Below are positions 1 to 6,093 of a DNA stretch of 8,117 nucleotides, one piece after another. The translations under genes and the position numbers were made by a program. Source of the DNA: Planctomycetales bacterium (GTDB taxonomy: Bacteria; Planctomycetota; Planctomycetia; Gemmatales; Gemmataceae); assembly GCA_020054355.1 (NCBI GenBank), contig JAGVLI010000747.1, positions 1 to 8,117 on the forward strand, in the 5' to 3' direction. How positions within the stretch are numbered: position 1 is the first letter of the stretch; every line of letters begins with the position of its first letter. The notes below the pieces were generated by a model that saw nothing but the letters and a program-made list of their open reading frames with translations, ran no database searches and had not been told where the DNA came from.

Positions 1-3
1 CAC

Positions 4-60
4 ATAGTAGCCCGCCGCTCCGCGGCGGCACGCGGCGCAGCCGCGGCATCCGGTCGGCGT
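4..60 (+). repeat. Left copy of a GC-rich inverted repeat (REP/MITE-like terminus)
   Basis: The first 25 nt (4-28, starting ATAGTAGCCCGCCGC) are the exact reverse complement of 231-255. Inside the arm, CCGCCGC (12-18) and GCGGCGG (22-28) form a perfect 7-bp stem with loop TCC. A second perfect stem follows: CGCGGC (31-36), loop GCA, GCCGCG (40-45). The 13-nt core CGGCGCAGCCGCG (33-45) also recurs inverted at 212-224, and CGGCG (55-59) at 197-201. The copies diverge between these blocks. The repeat begins 3 nt from the window edge, so any flanking target duplication cannot be seen. Confidence 0.8.
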
Positions 61-196
61 TGTGCTGATCTATCCTGGGCAAGAAACCAAAATCCAATCG
101 GCGATTCGTCTTCGGGACGGATACGATTCACGGCAATCATCCGACAACTTCGGACAGCTGACCAGTAGTCTATTTGGCGGTCGCCAGGCGTCTTAT
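61..196. other. Spacer between the two inverted repeat copies; no gene seen
   Basis: About 136 nt lie between the repeat copies, with lower GC than the arms. I find no convincing coding region: the open frames here continue antisense into the neighbouring gene and look like shadows. Small palindromes are present, TGGCG-gt-CGCCA (175-186) and TCCGA-caact-TCGGA (140-154), so the spacer may be structured as part of one element. No transposase or recognisable RNA was found. Confidence 0.5.
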
Positions 197-255
197 CGCC
201 GGCGCTTCGCTCGCGGCTGCGCCGCTCGCTCCGCCGCGGAGCGGCGGGCTACTAT
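197..255 (-). repeat. Right copy of the GC-rich inverted repeat
   Basis: Positions 231-255 are the exact reverse complement of 4-28. Inward of this the copy diverges but keeps the 13-nt block (212-224) and the terminal CGGCG (197-201). It keeps the 7-bp CCGCCGC/GCGGCGG stem, and a second stem of 5 bp (GCGGC-GCA-GCCGC on the minus strand). Its outer edge overlaps the stop codon of the leftward gene ending at 252, so that gene ends inside the repeat. It could act as a structured 3' end for that mRNA, but there is no U-tract typical of an intrinsic terminator. Confidence 0.8.
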
Positions 256-1187
256 TCAAACTTCATTTTCTGGATGTATTCGGTCGCCACGTCGGCCAGC
301 AAGTCGCGGTGCATGCGGGTCGGCTCGTCGAAGAAGGCGATGGCCACGCCCCGGTCGAGTTCGCTGGTGCCGAGCAGCCGCAGGGCCCGTTCCTCGTCGT
401 AGACCGATTCCGTGTAGACGATGCGAAAACTCTCGCCCGGCTCGCCCAACAGGCGGGCGAAGTATTGCACCGCCAGGTTGCCCTTGCGCGGCAGCGGCGC
501 GCCCATGATGACGATCTTCAGGCTCTTCCATTCTTCCGGGGTCAGCTCCGCTTTCCAGGCGGTCATCTGCTTGTGCAGGCCGTCCAGCTCGGACTTGGCG
601 GCGTCGTACATATTCTCCAGCACGGCGGGCTTCACGCCCTGGATGTATTTTAGCGCCTCGTCGCGCCGGACCTTTTTCGATGCCAGCAGCGCGTCGATGA
701 ACGCCAGCGACGGCTCGATGATCCGGTTTTGCCGCTTCAACATGAGGTCAGGCAGCCCGCGTTTGGGCAGGTCTTTCGCAGCGCTCTCGATGAGCGCGCG
801 GTACTTCTTCAGCTCGCCGGCACGCTGTTCGCCGAGGTCGCCTTCGCCCTGGCCGATGGTGAAGGCGAACAGCGCCAGCGGAATGTGCGCGACGGTTTTC
901 AGCTGGTGATACAGTTCGGGAACCGCCTTCACGTCGGTGCGCTTGCCCTGGCGGAGCAGCACGAGGTTGTCGCCTTCGAGGAGGACGATGGGACTGGTCT
1001 TCTCCAGCGTGGTCTTGCGAGCCTGGGCGTAGATGGCGCGGGAATAGTCGTTGAGTTGTACCAGTGCGTCGGTGGGGGCGGCATCGGCGGCGATGGCATC
1101 CCGGCGCGTCTCAAACGGCGCGGACACCAGCACCAGGGCGGTGAGGCCGAGGAGAAAGCAGAGCAGACTTTTTCTTGCCTTCAGCAT
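252..1187 (-). CDS. Secreted or membrane-anchored protein of unknown function (311 aa)
   Basis: I do not recognise this family. The protein starts with a basic n-region (MLKARKS) and a hydrophobic stretch at about residues 8-23, consistent with a signal peptide or a single N-terminal membrane anchor. There is no clear lipobox. The rest is mainly charged and probably helical, with a hydrophobic patch near residue 105 (PLALFAFTIG). No catalytic or metal-binding motif stands out. The ATG at 1187 shares its A with the TGA of the upstream YwqK-like gene (TGATG junction), and an AGGAAA at 1197-1202 on the minus strand provides a Shine-Dalgarno site about 9 nt upstream. It is probably the last gene of a three-gene leftward operon. 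Its TAG stop, followed by a second in-frame TAG, lies in the outer arm of the repeat at 231-255, so the native C-terminus may have been altered by repeat insertion. The coding frame is well supported; the function is not. Confidence 0.85.
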   Translation of the reverse strand: MLKARKSLLCFLLGLTALVLVSAPFETRRDAIAADAAPTDALVQLNDYSRAIYAQARKTTLEKTSPIVLLEGDNLVLLRQGKRTDVKAVPELYHQLKTVAHIPLALFAFTIGQGEGDLGEQRAGELKKYRALIESAAKDLPKRGLPDLMLKRQNRIIEPSLAFIDALLASKKVRRDEALKYIQGVKPAVLENMYDAAKSELDGLHKQMTAWKAELTPEEWKSLKIVIMGAPLPRKGNLAVQYFARLLGEPGESFRIVYTESVYDEERALRLLGTSELDRGVAIAFFDEPTRMHRDLLADVATEYIQKMKFE

Positions 1188-1636
1188 CAGGAGCTATTTC
1201 CTGGATTGGTGCTGGGTTCGTTCTCTTCGCCGACCCCGAACGCCGACCGCGACAGTTCGAGGGTGCGATAGTCTGGATCCGCTTCACTCAACTCGAACAC
1301 CTCGGTAACTCGTCCTTGCTCATCCCAGCGCGTTCCACGAGTGCGAATTCCGTACTCGTACAATTCATCGGCCTCCAAGCGGCCATCCTCGTACCAGGTG
1401 CGGACTCTGCCGTGATACCCGCCCCACGCGCACTCGGCTTCGGACTGCAATCCACCTGAAAAATGCCACTCGCGGCGCCGTCCAGACAACAGGCCGTGTT
1501 GGTACTCCTCTTCGGCCTCCAACCTGCCGTCCGGCAACCGAAACTCCATCACGCCAGTGAACGGTTGCCCGTCCCGGTAATGGAGGCCGTCGCCTGGGTA
1601 GGCAAGTTGCTCGCTTGCGACGCGATCCACGACCAT
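1187..1636 (-). CDS. YwqK-like MORN-repeat protein
   Basis: The product is about 149 residues. Most of it (about residues 17-116) is a tandem array of roughly 22-residue units with the pattern YxDGxLxxExxYxxGxxxG, for example YEDGRLEADELYEYG and LPDGRLEAEEEYQHG. This is the MORN_2-type repeat of proteins annotated as YwqK-family antitoxins, although antitoxin activity is not established for most members. There is no signal peptide, so it is probably cytoplasmic. The tail is acidic and low in complexity. I chose the ATG at 1636; a TTG at 1648 would add four residues, and neither has a strong Shine-Dalgarno site. It lies 57 nt downstream of the PSCyt1-type gene and overlaps the next gene by one base, indicating co-transcription and probable translational coupling. 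There is no polymorphic toxin next to it, so I infer an accessory role of unknown nature rather than immunity. Confidence 0.8.
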   Translation of the reverse strand: MVVDRVASEQLAYPGDGLHYRDGQPFTGVMEFRLPDGRLEAEEEYQHGLLSGRRREWHFSGGLQSEAECAWGGYHGRVRTWYEDGRLEADELYEYGIRTRGTRWDEQGRVTEVFELSEADPDYRTLELSRSAFGVGEENEPSTNPGNSS

Positions 1637-1667
1637 TGCACCATTCAAAACGGTGGAACCGGAGACT

Positions 1668-1684
1668 GGTCCGCACAGCGGACC
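1668..1684 (-). other. Intercistronic stem-loop after the PSCyt1-type gene
   Basis: GGTCCGC (1668-1674) and GCGGACC (1678-1684) form a perfect 7-bp GC-rich stem with a 3-nt loop. On the minus strand it begins 9 nt after the stop codon of the large gene (stop 1694-1696) and ends upstream of the YwqK-like gene. It has no downstream U-tract, so it is more likely an attenuator, an mRNA-stabilising hairpin or chance than a full intrinsic terminator. Confidence 0.4.
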
Positions 1685-1693
1685 CTACGAAAA

Positions 1694-4243
1694 TCACTCC
1701 CGCGTGATGAACTCATCCACGTTCATCAATACCCGCGCCACCGTCGTCCAGGCGGTGAACTGCTTCGGGTCGAGTTTGACTTTGGGTTGCACTGGCAGCA
1801 CCAGCGGGATTTCCTTCGGGTTGGCGGCGTAGTCCGAAAGCTGCTGGGCCAGCAGCTTGCTCAGCACCTGGCGCTCCTTGTCGCTGGGCGCGCGGGCCAG
1901 CGACACGCGGAAAGCGTAGTCGATGCGCTCGGCATCGGTGGCCGGGCCGTCTTGCAGCACGCGCAGGGCCAGCCCCTGGGCCAGCTCGAAGTACGCCTGG
2001 TCGTTGAGCAGGGTCAGGGCTTGCAGCGGGGTGTTGGAGCGGTTGCGGCGCGTGCAGGTGGTGTTGGCGTCGGGGGCGTCGAAGACACTCAGGGCCGGAT
2101 GCACCGCCGAGCGCCAGAAGTAGGTGTACATGCCCCGGCGGAAGCGGTCCGCGCCCGCGCTGGGCTTCCAGTCGCGCTGCACCTGGGTCAGCTTGAAGAC
2201 GCCGTCGGGTTGCGGGGGGAAGACGCTCGGCCCGCCCACCTTGGGGGCCAGCAAGCCGCTGGCCGACAGGGCCACGTCGCGGACGACCTCGGCTTCGAGC
2301 CGCAGCCGGTTCTGGCGGGCCAAGAGGCGGTTGCGGGCATCGACGTTCAGCAGGTCAGCCCGATGCCGGGACGACTGGCGATAGGTGGCGCTGCCGACGA
2401 TCAGGCGGTGCATGTCCTTCATGCTCCACTTGCGCGCGATGAACTCGTTCGCCAGCCAGTCGAGCAGCTCCGGGTGCGTCGGCGGCGAGCCTTGCGTGCC
2501 GAAGTCGTTATCGGTCTCGACCAGGCCGACGCCAAAGTAGTTCTGCCAGAAGCGGTTCATGGTCACGCGGGCGGTCAGCGGGTTGGCCGGATCGACCAGC
2601 CACTTGGCGAAGTCGAGCCGATTCGGGTTCGCTTTCTTCTCCAGCGGATGCAGCACGGCGGGGGTGCCCGGAAACACCTGCACGCCCTTGCGGGTGAAGT
2701 CGCCCATGATCATGACGTTCGTGGTCCGGGGCTTGGGCAGCTCCTGGATCACCATCGTGGTGACGATGTTGGTTTCGTTCTGGCGCAGTTCGGCCCGCAG
2801 CCGGTCGAGCCCGGAACGGCCCAGCGTGGCGTTCAGGTGCGCGCCGGTCAGGAAGGGCAGACTGTCCCCCAGCCCACCCAGCAGGTGCGGGATGTGGTTG
2901 GCGCTGAGATAGAAGGCGGTCAGCTGCTGCTTCTGCTTGTTGTCGCGCGAGTTGTCGGCCAGGGCCAGGGTCCGCTGGATGTCCTCGGGCAGCGTGATCT
3001 TGATCTCGGCGGTGAGCGTGGCTTCCCAGGCGCGTTCCTTGGCGGTGGTGGCGATGTCGAGCAGCCGCAGTTCCTTCTCGACGCCGGCAATCTGGCTCCT
3101 GAGCTGATTGCGCCGTTTGATCTGCTCGGCCGAGGGCATCTCCAGCGACGGCTCGCTGGCGTTGTTGAAGAAGGCGAACAGCTGGTAGTATTCGCGCTGG
3201 GCGATGGGGTCGAACTTGTGGTCGTGGCACTGGCAGCAGCCGACGGTCAGGCCGAGCCAGACCGAGCCGGTGGTGTTGACGCGATCGACCACGGACTCGA
3301 CGCGGAACTGCTCGACGTCGATGCCGCCTTCCTGGTTGATGAGCGTGTTGCGGTGAAAGCCAGTGGCGGTCTTCTGCTCGAACGTGGCGTTGGGCAACAG
3401 GTCCCCCGCCAGCTGCTCGATGGTGAAGCGGTCGAAAGGCAGGTCGCTGTTGACGGCGTGGATGACCCAGTCGCGGTACTTCCAGATGGTGCGGGCGGCG
3501 TCGATGGTGTAGCCGTTGCTGTCGGCGTAGCGGGCCTGGTCCAGCCAGTGCCGGCCCCAGCGCTCGCCGTAGTGCGGGCTGGAGAGCAGCCGTTCGACCA
3601 CCTTCTCGTACCAGTTCTCGGAGGGGTCGTTCAGGGCGGCTTCGACCTCGGCGCTGCTGGGCGGCAGGCCGGTCAGGTCGAGGCTGACCCGGCGCACCAG
3701 CGTGACGCGGTCGGCTTCGGGAGAGGGCTGCAGCTTAACCGTTTGCAGCTTGGCGAGGATGAAACGATCGATCGCGTTTCGCGCCCAGCCGTCGCCGACC
3801 GCCGGCGGTTCGTGCTTCTTGATCGGCTGAAACGACCAGTGATTGCTCTGGCGCTGGCCGCCCGCGTTCACCGTCTCGGCGGCAGGCGCTTTCGCTCCCT
3901 GGTCGATCCAGGCGGCCAGCGTGGCGATTTCCTGCCCCGTCAAGCGGGGTTGGTCCTTGCCCGGCGGCATGGCCCGGACGCCGGTCTTGCCCTGCACGGC
4001 CTGGATGAGCGTGCTCGTGCTGCTCTTGCCGACGACGATGCACGGCCCGGAATCGCCGCCTTCCAGGGCGGACTTGGCAGTGTCCAGTCTCAGGCCGGCC
4101 TTCTGCTTCTCCGCTCCGTGGCACGCATAGCAATGCTTGCTCAGGATCGGCTTGACGTCCTTGAGGTAATCGACCGCCTCGGCCGCCGACCCCCGGACGG
4201 CCAACAGGCCAACGCACAGCGACAACGAGTAAATGGCTTTCAT
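1694..4243 (-). CDS. PSCyt1-DUF1549-DUF1553 planctomycete cytochrome C-like protein (849 aa)
   Basis: A signal peptide (about residues 1-21, MKAIYSLSLCVGLLAVRG) targets the protein out of the cytoplasm. PSCyt1 follows, with a haem c motif CYACH at 38-42, the usual RLDT segment near 52-55 and MPP at 92-94, whose Met could be the axial ligand. DUF1549 (PSCyt2) covers about 155-360, with NAIDRFILAKL, RRVSLDLTGLPP, HYGERWGRHWLDQARYAD and a second CxxCH at 336-340 within CCQCHDHKFDP. A short probable coiled coil spans about 372-395. DUF1553 (PSD1) runs from about 535 to the C-terminus, with ANPLTARVTMNRFWQNYFG, RNRSNTPLQALTLLND and a final LMNVDEF typical of the family. The frame stays open upstream to 4441, but that extension is Arg/Pro-rich and unlike the family; the ATG at 4243 starts directly on the signal peptide, although no Shine-Dalgarno site is visible. 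The biochemical role of this family is poorly defined; electron transfer or polysaccharide-related roles are only suggestions. The frequent partner, a DUF1501 gene directly downstream, is absent here. Confidence 0.96.
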   Translation of the reverse strand: MKAIYSLSLCVGLLAVRGSAAEAVDYLKDVKPILSKHCYACHGAEKQKAGLRLDTAKSALEGGDSGPCIVVGKSSTSTLIQAVQGKTGVRAMPPGKDQPRLTGQEIATLAAWIDQGAKAPAAETVNAGGQRQSNHWSFQPIKKHEPPAVGDGWARNAIDRFILAKLQTVKLQPSPEADRVTLVRRVSLDLTGLPPSSAEVEAALNDPSENWYEKVVERLLSSPHYGERWGRHWLDQARYADSNGYTIDAARTIWKYRDWVIHAVNSDLPFDRFTIEQLAGDLLPNATFEQKTATGFHRNTLINQEGGIDVEQFRVESVVDRVNTTGSVWLGLTVGCCQCHDHKFDPIAQREYYQLFAFFNNASEPSLEMPSAEQIKRRNQLRSQIAGVEKELRLLDIATTAKERAWEATLTAEIKITLPEDIQRTLALADNSRDNKQKQQLTAFYLSANHIPHLLGGLGDSLPFLTGAHLNATLGRSGLDRLRAELRQNETNIVTTMVIQELPKPRTTNVMIMGDFTRKGVQVFPGTPAVLHPLEKKANPNRLDFAKWLVDPANPLTARVTMNRFWQNYFGVGLVETDNDFGTQGSPPTHPELLDWLANEFIARKWSMKDMHRLIVGSATYRQSSRHRADLLNVDARNRLLARQNRLRLEAEVVRDVALSASGLLAPKVGGPSVFPPQPDGVFKLTQVQRDWKPSAGADRFRRGMYTYFWRSAVHPALSVFDAPDANTTCTRRNRSNTPLQALTLLNDQAYFELAQGLALRVLQDGPATDAERIDYAFRVSLARAPSDKERQVLSKLLAQQLSDYAANPKEIPLVLPVQPKVKLDPKQFTAWTTVARVLMNVDEFITRE

Positions 4244-4475
4244 GGCTGGTTCGATGTCAGGAAGGTTGCTTTCGGCGAAAACCCACGAAAATCGGCCGTG
4301 GCGGGGAAGTTCAGCGAAGGCTGGCAAGGGCGATTTCCCACTCGTACAGGATACCCGGCCGGGCTGGGTTATCAAGGATTTTCCGCGGTCAGCGGCGTCC
4401 CAAAGGCACCAGCAGGCGGGTCGGTTATGCGGGCGCGGCACAGTCGTTTCATTTTATCTCAATTACAACTTCGTA

Positions 4476-4504
4476 TTGAAAATACATAAGTAATGGTCTA
4501 TATT
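4476..4504 (+). promoter_or_regulatory. Candidate sigma70-type promoter for the gene at 4637
   Basis: TTGAAA (4476-4481, five of six matches to the -35 consensus) and TATATT (4499-4504, five of six to the -10 consensus) are separated by exactly 17 nt inside the AT-rich core. Transcription would start near 4511, giving a leader of about 125 nt. On the opposite strand, TAAAAT (complement of 4451-4456) could be a -10 for the leftward operon, but it has only a poor -35. Confidence 0.5.
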
Positions 4505-4624
4505 TAATTAGGCAGTTCCGCACTCCCAGCCGTCTGCCCGAAATGCAACTTGAGGGTCCCTCCCGACCCCCACTTTTTCTCTTCATCGCTTCACAGGCCG
4601 AACTTCCTCCGGGAAGCCCGAGTC

Positions 4625-4628
4625 GAGG
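4625..4628 (+). promoter_or_regulatory. Ribosome binding site deciding the start at 4637
   Basis: GAGG lies 8 nt before the ATG at 4637. It favours this start over the upstream TTG at 4550, whose added residues do not look like a signal peptide. Confidence 0.5.
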
Positions 4629-4636
4629 CCCCACCG

Positions 4637-5161
4637 ATGTGGCACGCACTCATCCTTGCGCTGATTCTCTGCCCCGAAGAACCCCAACTTCCGTCGAAAG
4701 CCTCGCCGGAAGCCTGGCAAGCCCTCAAGGACATTGCCCTTGTCATGGAGGTCGTCGGCCCGCACGAAAACTGGGCCACCGACTTCGCGTCCGAGCTGCG
4801 CTACGTCCGCCGCTACGGGCGGCTGCTGCGCGAGGCCCCGCCCCTGAGCGATTGCCACTGGCTGCCGCCGCCGTCGCTGTCGCGGGAGATGTGCTGCTTC
4901 AACGAGACGCACCAGGCCCACTTGCAGATGCAGCGGCTCATCTACGTGCATCGCTGCAATCAGCTGACGGAAATGATCGCCGAGACCCGCCAGCTGTACC
5001 AGGTCTGGGAGTGCGTCCGCCGGGCGAACTCTCCGAATGAATCCTGGGCGCTGCGCCGCCGGATGCTGCAACGGCTGCGCGAATCGATCGGCGAGGAAGC
5101 CTACTACGCCAACAAGCTGCCTTGCTGGGTGCCGTGGTGGCACTTCCAGCAGGTGCCTTGA
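4637..5161 (+). CDS. Trp/Cys-rich protein of unknown function (174 aa)
   Basis: I do not recognise this family with confidence. The protein begins with a short hydrophobic segment (MWHALILALILC, residues 1-12), which could be a short signal peptide or, because of Cys12, part of an atypical lipoprotein signal; neither is certain. The rest is probably helical and unusually rich in aromatic residues and cysteine: nine Trp and seven Cys (12, 73, 86, 87, 107, 126, 163). Notable segments are SDCHWLPPPS (71-80), CCFNETHQAHLQMQRL (86-101) and a C-terminal PCWVPWWHF (162-170). The spread of conserved-looking aromatic and Cys residues suggests a real folded protein rather than a chance frame. It has its own candidate promoter upstream, and a 28-bp palindrome starts 30 nt after its stop, separating it from the ABC transporter genes. 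The link to those genes is positional only. Confidence 0.8.
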   Translation: MWHALILALILCPEEPQLPSKASPEAWQALKDIALVMEVVGPHENWATDFASELRYVRRYGRLLREAPPLSDCHWLPPPSLSREMCCFNETHQAHLQMQRLIYVHRCNQLTEMIAETRQLYQVWECVRRANSPNESWALRRRMLQRLRESIGEEAYYANKLPCWVPWWHFQQVP

Positions 5162-5190
5162 ACGGCGTCAAATCATCGACGGCCTTGAAC

Positions 5191-5252
5191 GTGGGTTAGG
5201 ATTCCGATCCTGACAAACTACATGGTTTGTCAGGATCGGAATCCTAACCCAC
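5191..5252. repeat. Perfect 28-bp palindrome, divergent copy of the element at 7620-7681
   Basis: The left arm (5191-5218) and the right arm (5225-5252) are exact reverse complements with a 6-nt loop, TACATG. Each arm also holds a smaller hairpin: GTTAGGAT, loop TCCG, ATCCTGAC (one T-G wobble pair). Of the first 24 arm positions, 18 match the element at 7620-7681. There is no T-tract after either arm, so it is not a standard intrinsic terminator, although it may block read-through or protect the 3' end of the mRNA from the gene ending at 5161. It is best read as a member of a dispersed palindromic repeat family. Confidence 0.85.
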
Positions 5253-5328
5253 GCACGAAAGGGTCGAGTTCGTCTACAATCACGAGCATGGCTCCGCAGT
5301 CGGTGAGCCGACCGAACGGAAATTCTCC

Positions 5329-6060
5329 ATGCTCGAATTGACCGGCGTTTGTAAAACCTATCGCGGCCAGGCTGCCCTCCAGCCGACCGACTTGACCGTG
5401 CTGGCCGGGAAAACCACCGTGCTGCTCGGGCCGAGCGGTTGCGGCAAGTCCACGCTGCTGCGCGTGATGATCGGCCTGGTGCGGCCCGACCGTGGCGCGG
5501 TGTCCTTCCGGGACACGCCCGTCACCCCGGAGAACGCCCGTGAACTCCGGCAGCGCATGGGCTACGTGGTCCAGGACGGCGGGCTGTTCCCCCATCTGAC
5601 GGCCGAGGGCAACGTCACCCTGATGGCCCGCTGGCTCGGCTGGGAGCAGACGCGCATCAAGGCGCGCTTGTCCGAACTGACCGAATTGACGCAGTTCCCC
5701 GCCGACGGCCTGGCCCGCTATCCAGTGCAGCTGTCCGGCGGCCAGAAACAGCGCGTCAGCCTGATGCGGGCGCTGCTGCTCGATCCCGACTTGATCCTGC
5801 TGGACGAACCCCTCGGCGCCCTCGATCCGCTGATCCGTTCCGACCTGCAAGCCGACCTGCGCCGCATCTTCCGGGCGCTGGGCAAAACGGTAGTCCTGGT
5901 GACGCACGACCTGGGCGAAGCCGGCTACCTCGGCGACCGGCTGGTGCTGCTCCGCGCCGGCCGGATCGTGCAGCAAGGGACGCTGACCGACCTGGTCCAA
6001 CAACCGGCCGAACCGTTCGTCACGCAGTTCATCAACGCCCAGCGCGGGCCAGCCCTCTGA
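5329..6060 (+). CDS. ABC transporter ATPase, osmoprotectant/glycine-betaine type
   Basis: This is the cytoplasmic ATP-hydrolysing subunit of an importer. All the hallmarks of the nucleotide-binding fold are present: Walker A GPSGCGKST (34-42), Q-loop Gln82 in VVQDGGLFPHLT, signature LSGGQKQR (135-142), Walker B LILLDE (155-160), D-loop GALD (163-166) and switch His193 in VTHD. The sequence most resembles the ProV/OpuCA/OsmV group for quaternary amines. It stops at 243 residues, soon after the core domain, so it lacks the C-terminal CBS pair that many OpuCA/ProV proteins use to sense ionic strength. The ATG at 5329 opens directly with a normal NBD start (MLELTGVCKTYRG); a weak GGA lies 8 nt upstream. 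The gene is 33 nt from the fused binding protein/permease gene and certainly works with it. The substrate (betaine, choline, carnitine or another compound) cannot be fixed from the ATPase. Confidence 0.95.
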   Translation: MLELTGVCKTYRGQAALQPTDLTVLAGKTTVLLGPSGCGKSTLLRVMIGLVRPDRGAVSFRDTPVTPENARELRQRMGYVVQDGGLFPHLTAEGNVTLMARWLGWEQTRIKARLSELTELTQFPADGLARYPVQLSGGQKQRVSLMRALLLDPDLILLDEPLGALDPLIRSDLQADLRRIFRALGKTVVLVTHDLGEAGYLGDRLVLLRAGRIVQQGTLTDLVQQPAEPFVTQFINAQRGPAL

Positions 6061-6080
6061 CCGCTTGCGGTTTAGCACAT

Positions 6081-6086
6081 GGGGAA
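6081..6086 (+). promoter_or_regulatory. Ribosome binding site deciding the start at 6094
   Basis: GGGGAA ends 7 nt before the ATG at 6094. The alternative ATG at 6079 has no Shine-Dalgarno site and would add only MGKFP before the signal peptide, so the start at 6094 is slightly preferred. Confidence 0.4.
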
Positions 6087-6093
6087 ATTCCCG

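Larger units (their letters stand above)
4244..4636. other. Divergent intergenic region with an AT-rich core
   Basis: This 393-nt gap lies between the start of the leftward PSCyt1-type operon and the rightward gene at 4637. Positions 4441-4510 contain only 17 G/C in 70 bases, in sharp contrast with the GC-rich surroundings, and probably hold the promoters for both directions. Open frames crossing the gap have compositions unlike real proteins. A long leader of about 200 nt is therefore implied for the leftward operon; it contains a weak stem CCACG/CGTGG (4283-4301). I see no known riboswitch. Confidence 0.6.

Noticed and set aside
4..255. CRISPR array or integron site
   Set aside because: Only two inverted copies with divergent inner parts; there are no regular direct repeats with unique spacers, and no cas or integrase gene.
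1187..1636. Toxin-antitoxin or contact-dependent immunity locus based on the YwqK name
   Set aside because: No toxin-like or large polymorphic secreted protein is adjacent; MORN-repeat proteins of this type occur in many contexts.
4244..4441. N-terminal extension of 66 residues on the PSCyt1-type protein
   Set aside because: The extension is Arg/Pro/Cys-rich and unlike the family, whereas the ATG at 4243 begins directly with a signal peptide.
1463..4489. Open frame of about 1008 codons on the plus strand, antisense to the cytochrome-like gene
   Set aside because: It is rich in Gly, Val, Gln, Arg and Leu without domain motifs and mirrors a well-supported gene. Long antisense frames are expected in GC-rich coding DNA.
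4449..4649. Possible small minus-strand gene of 66 residues in the divergent region
   Set aside because: It spans the AT-rich promoter core and the start of the gene at 4637, has no ribosome binding site and no protein-like pattern.
5191..5252. Intrinsic terminator after the gene at 4637
   Set aside because: The stem is strong, but there is no T-tract on either side and it matches another element at 7620-7681, so it is listed as a repeat.
5275..5280. TACAAT as a -10 box for the transporter genes
   Set aside because: No acceptable -35 at 16-18 nt spacing and no extended -10; too weak to list as a promoter.
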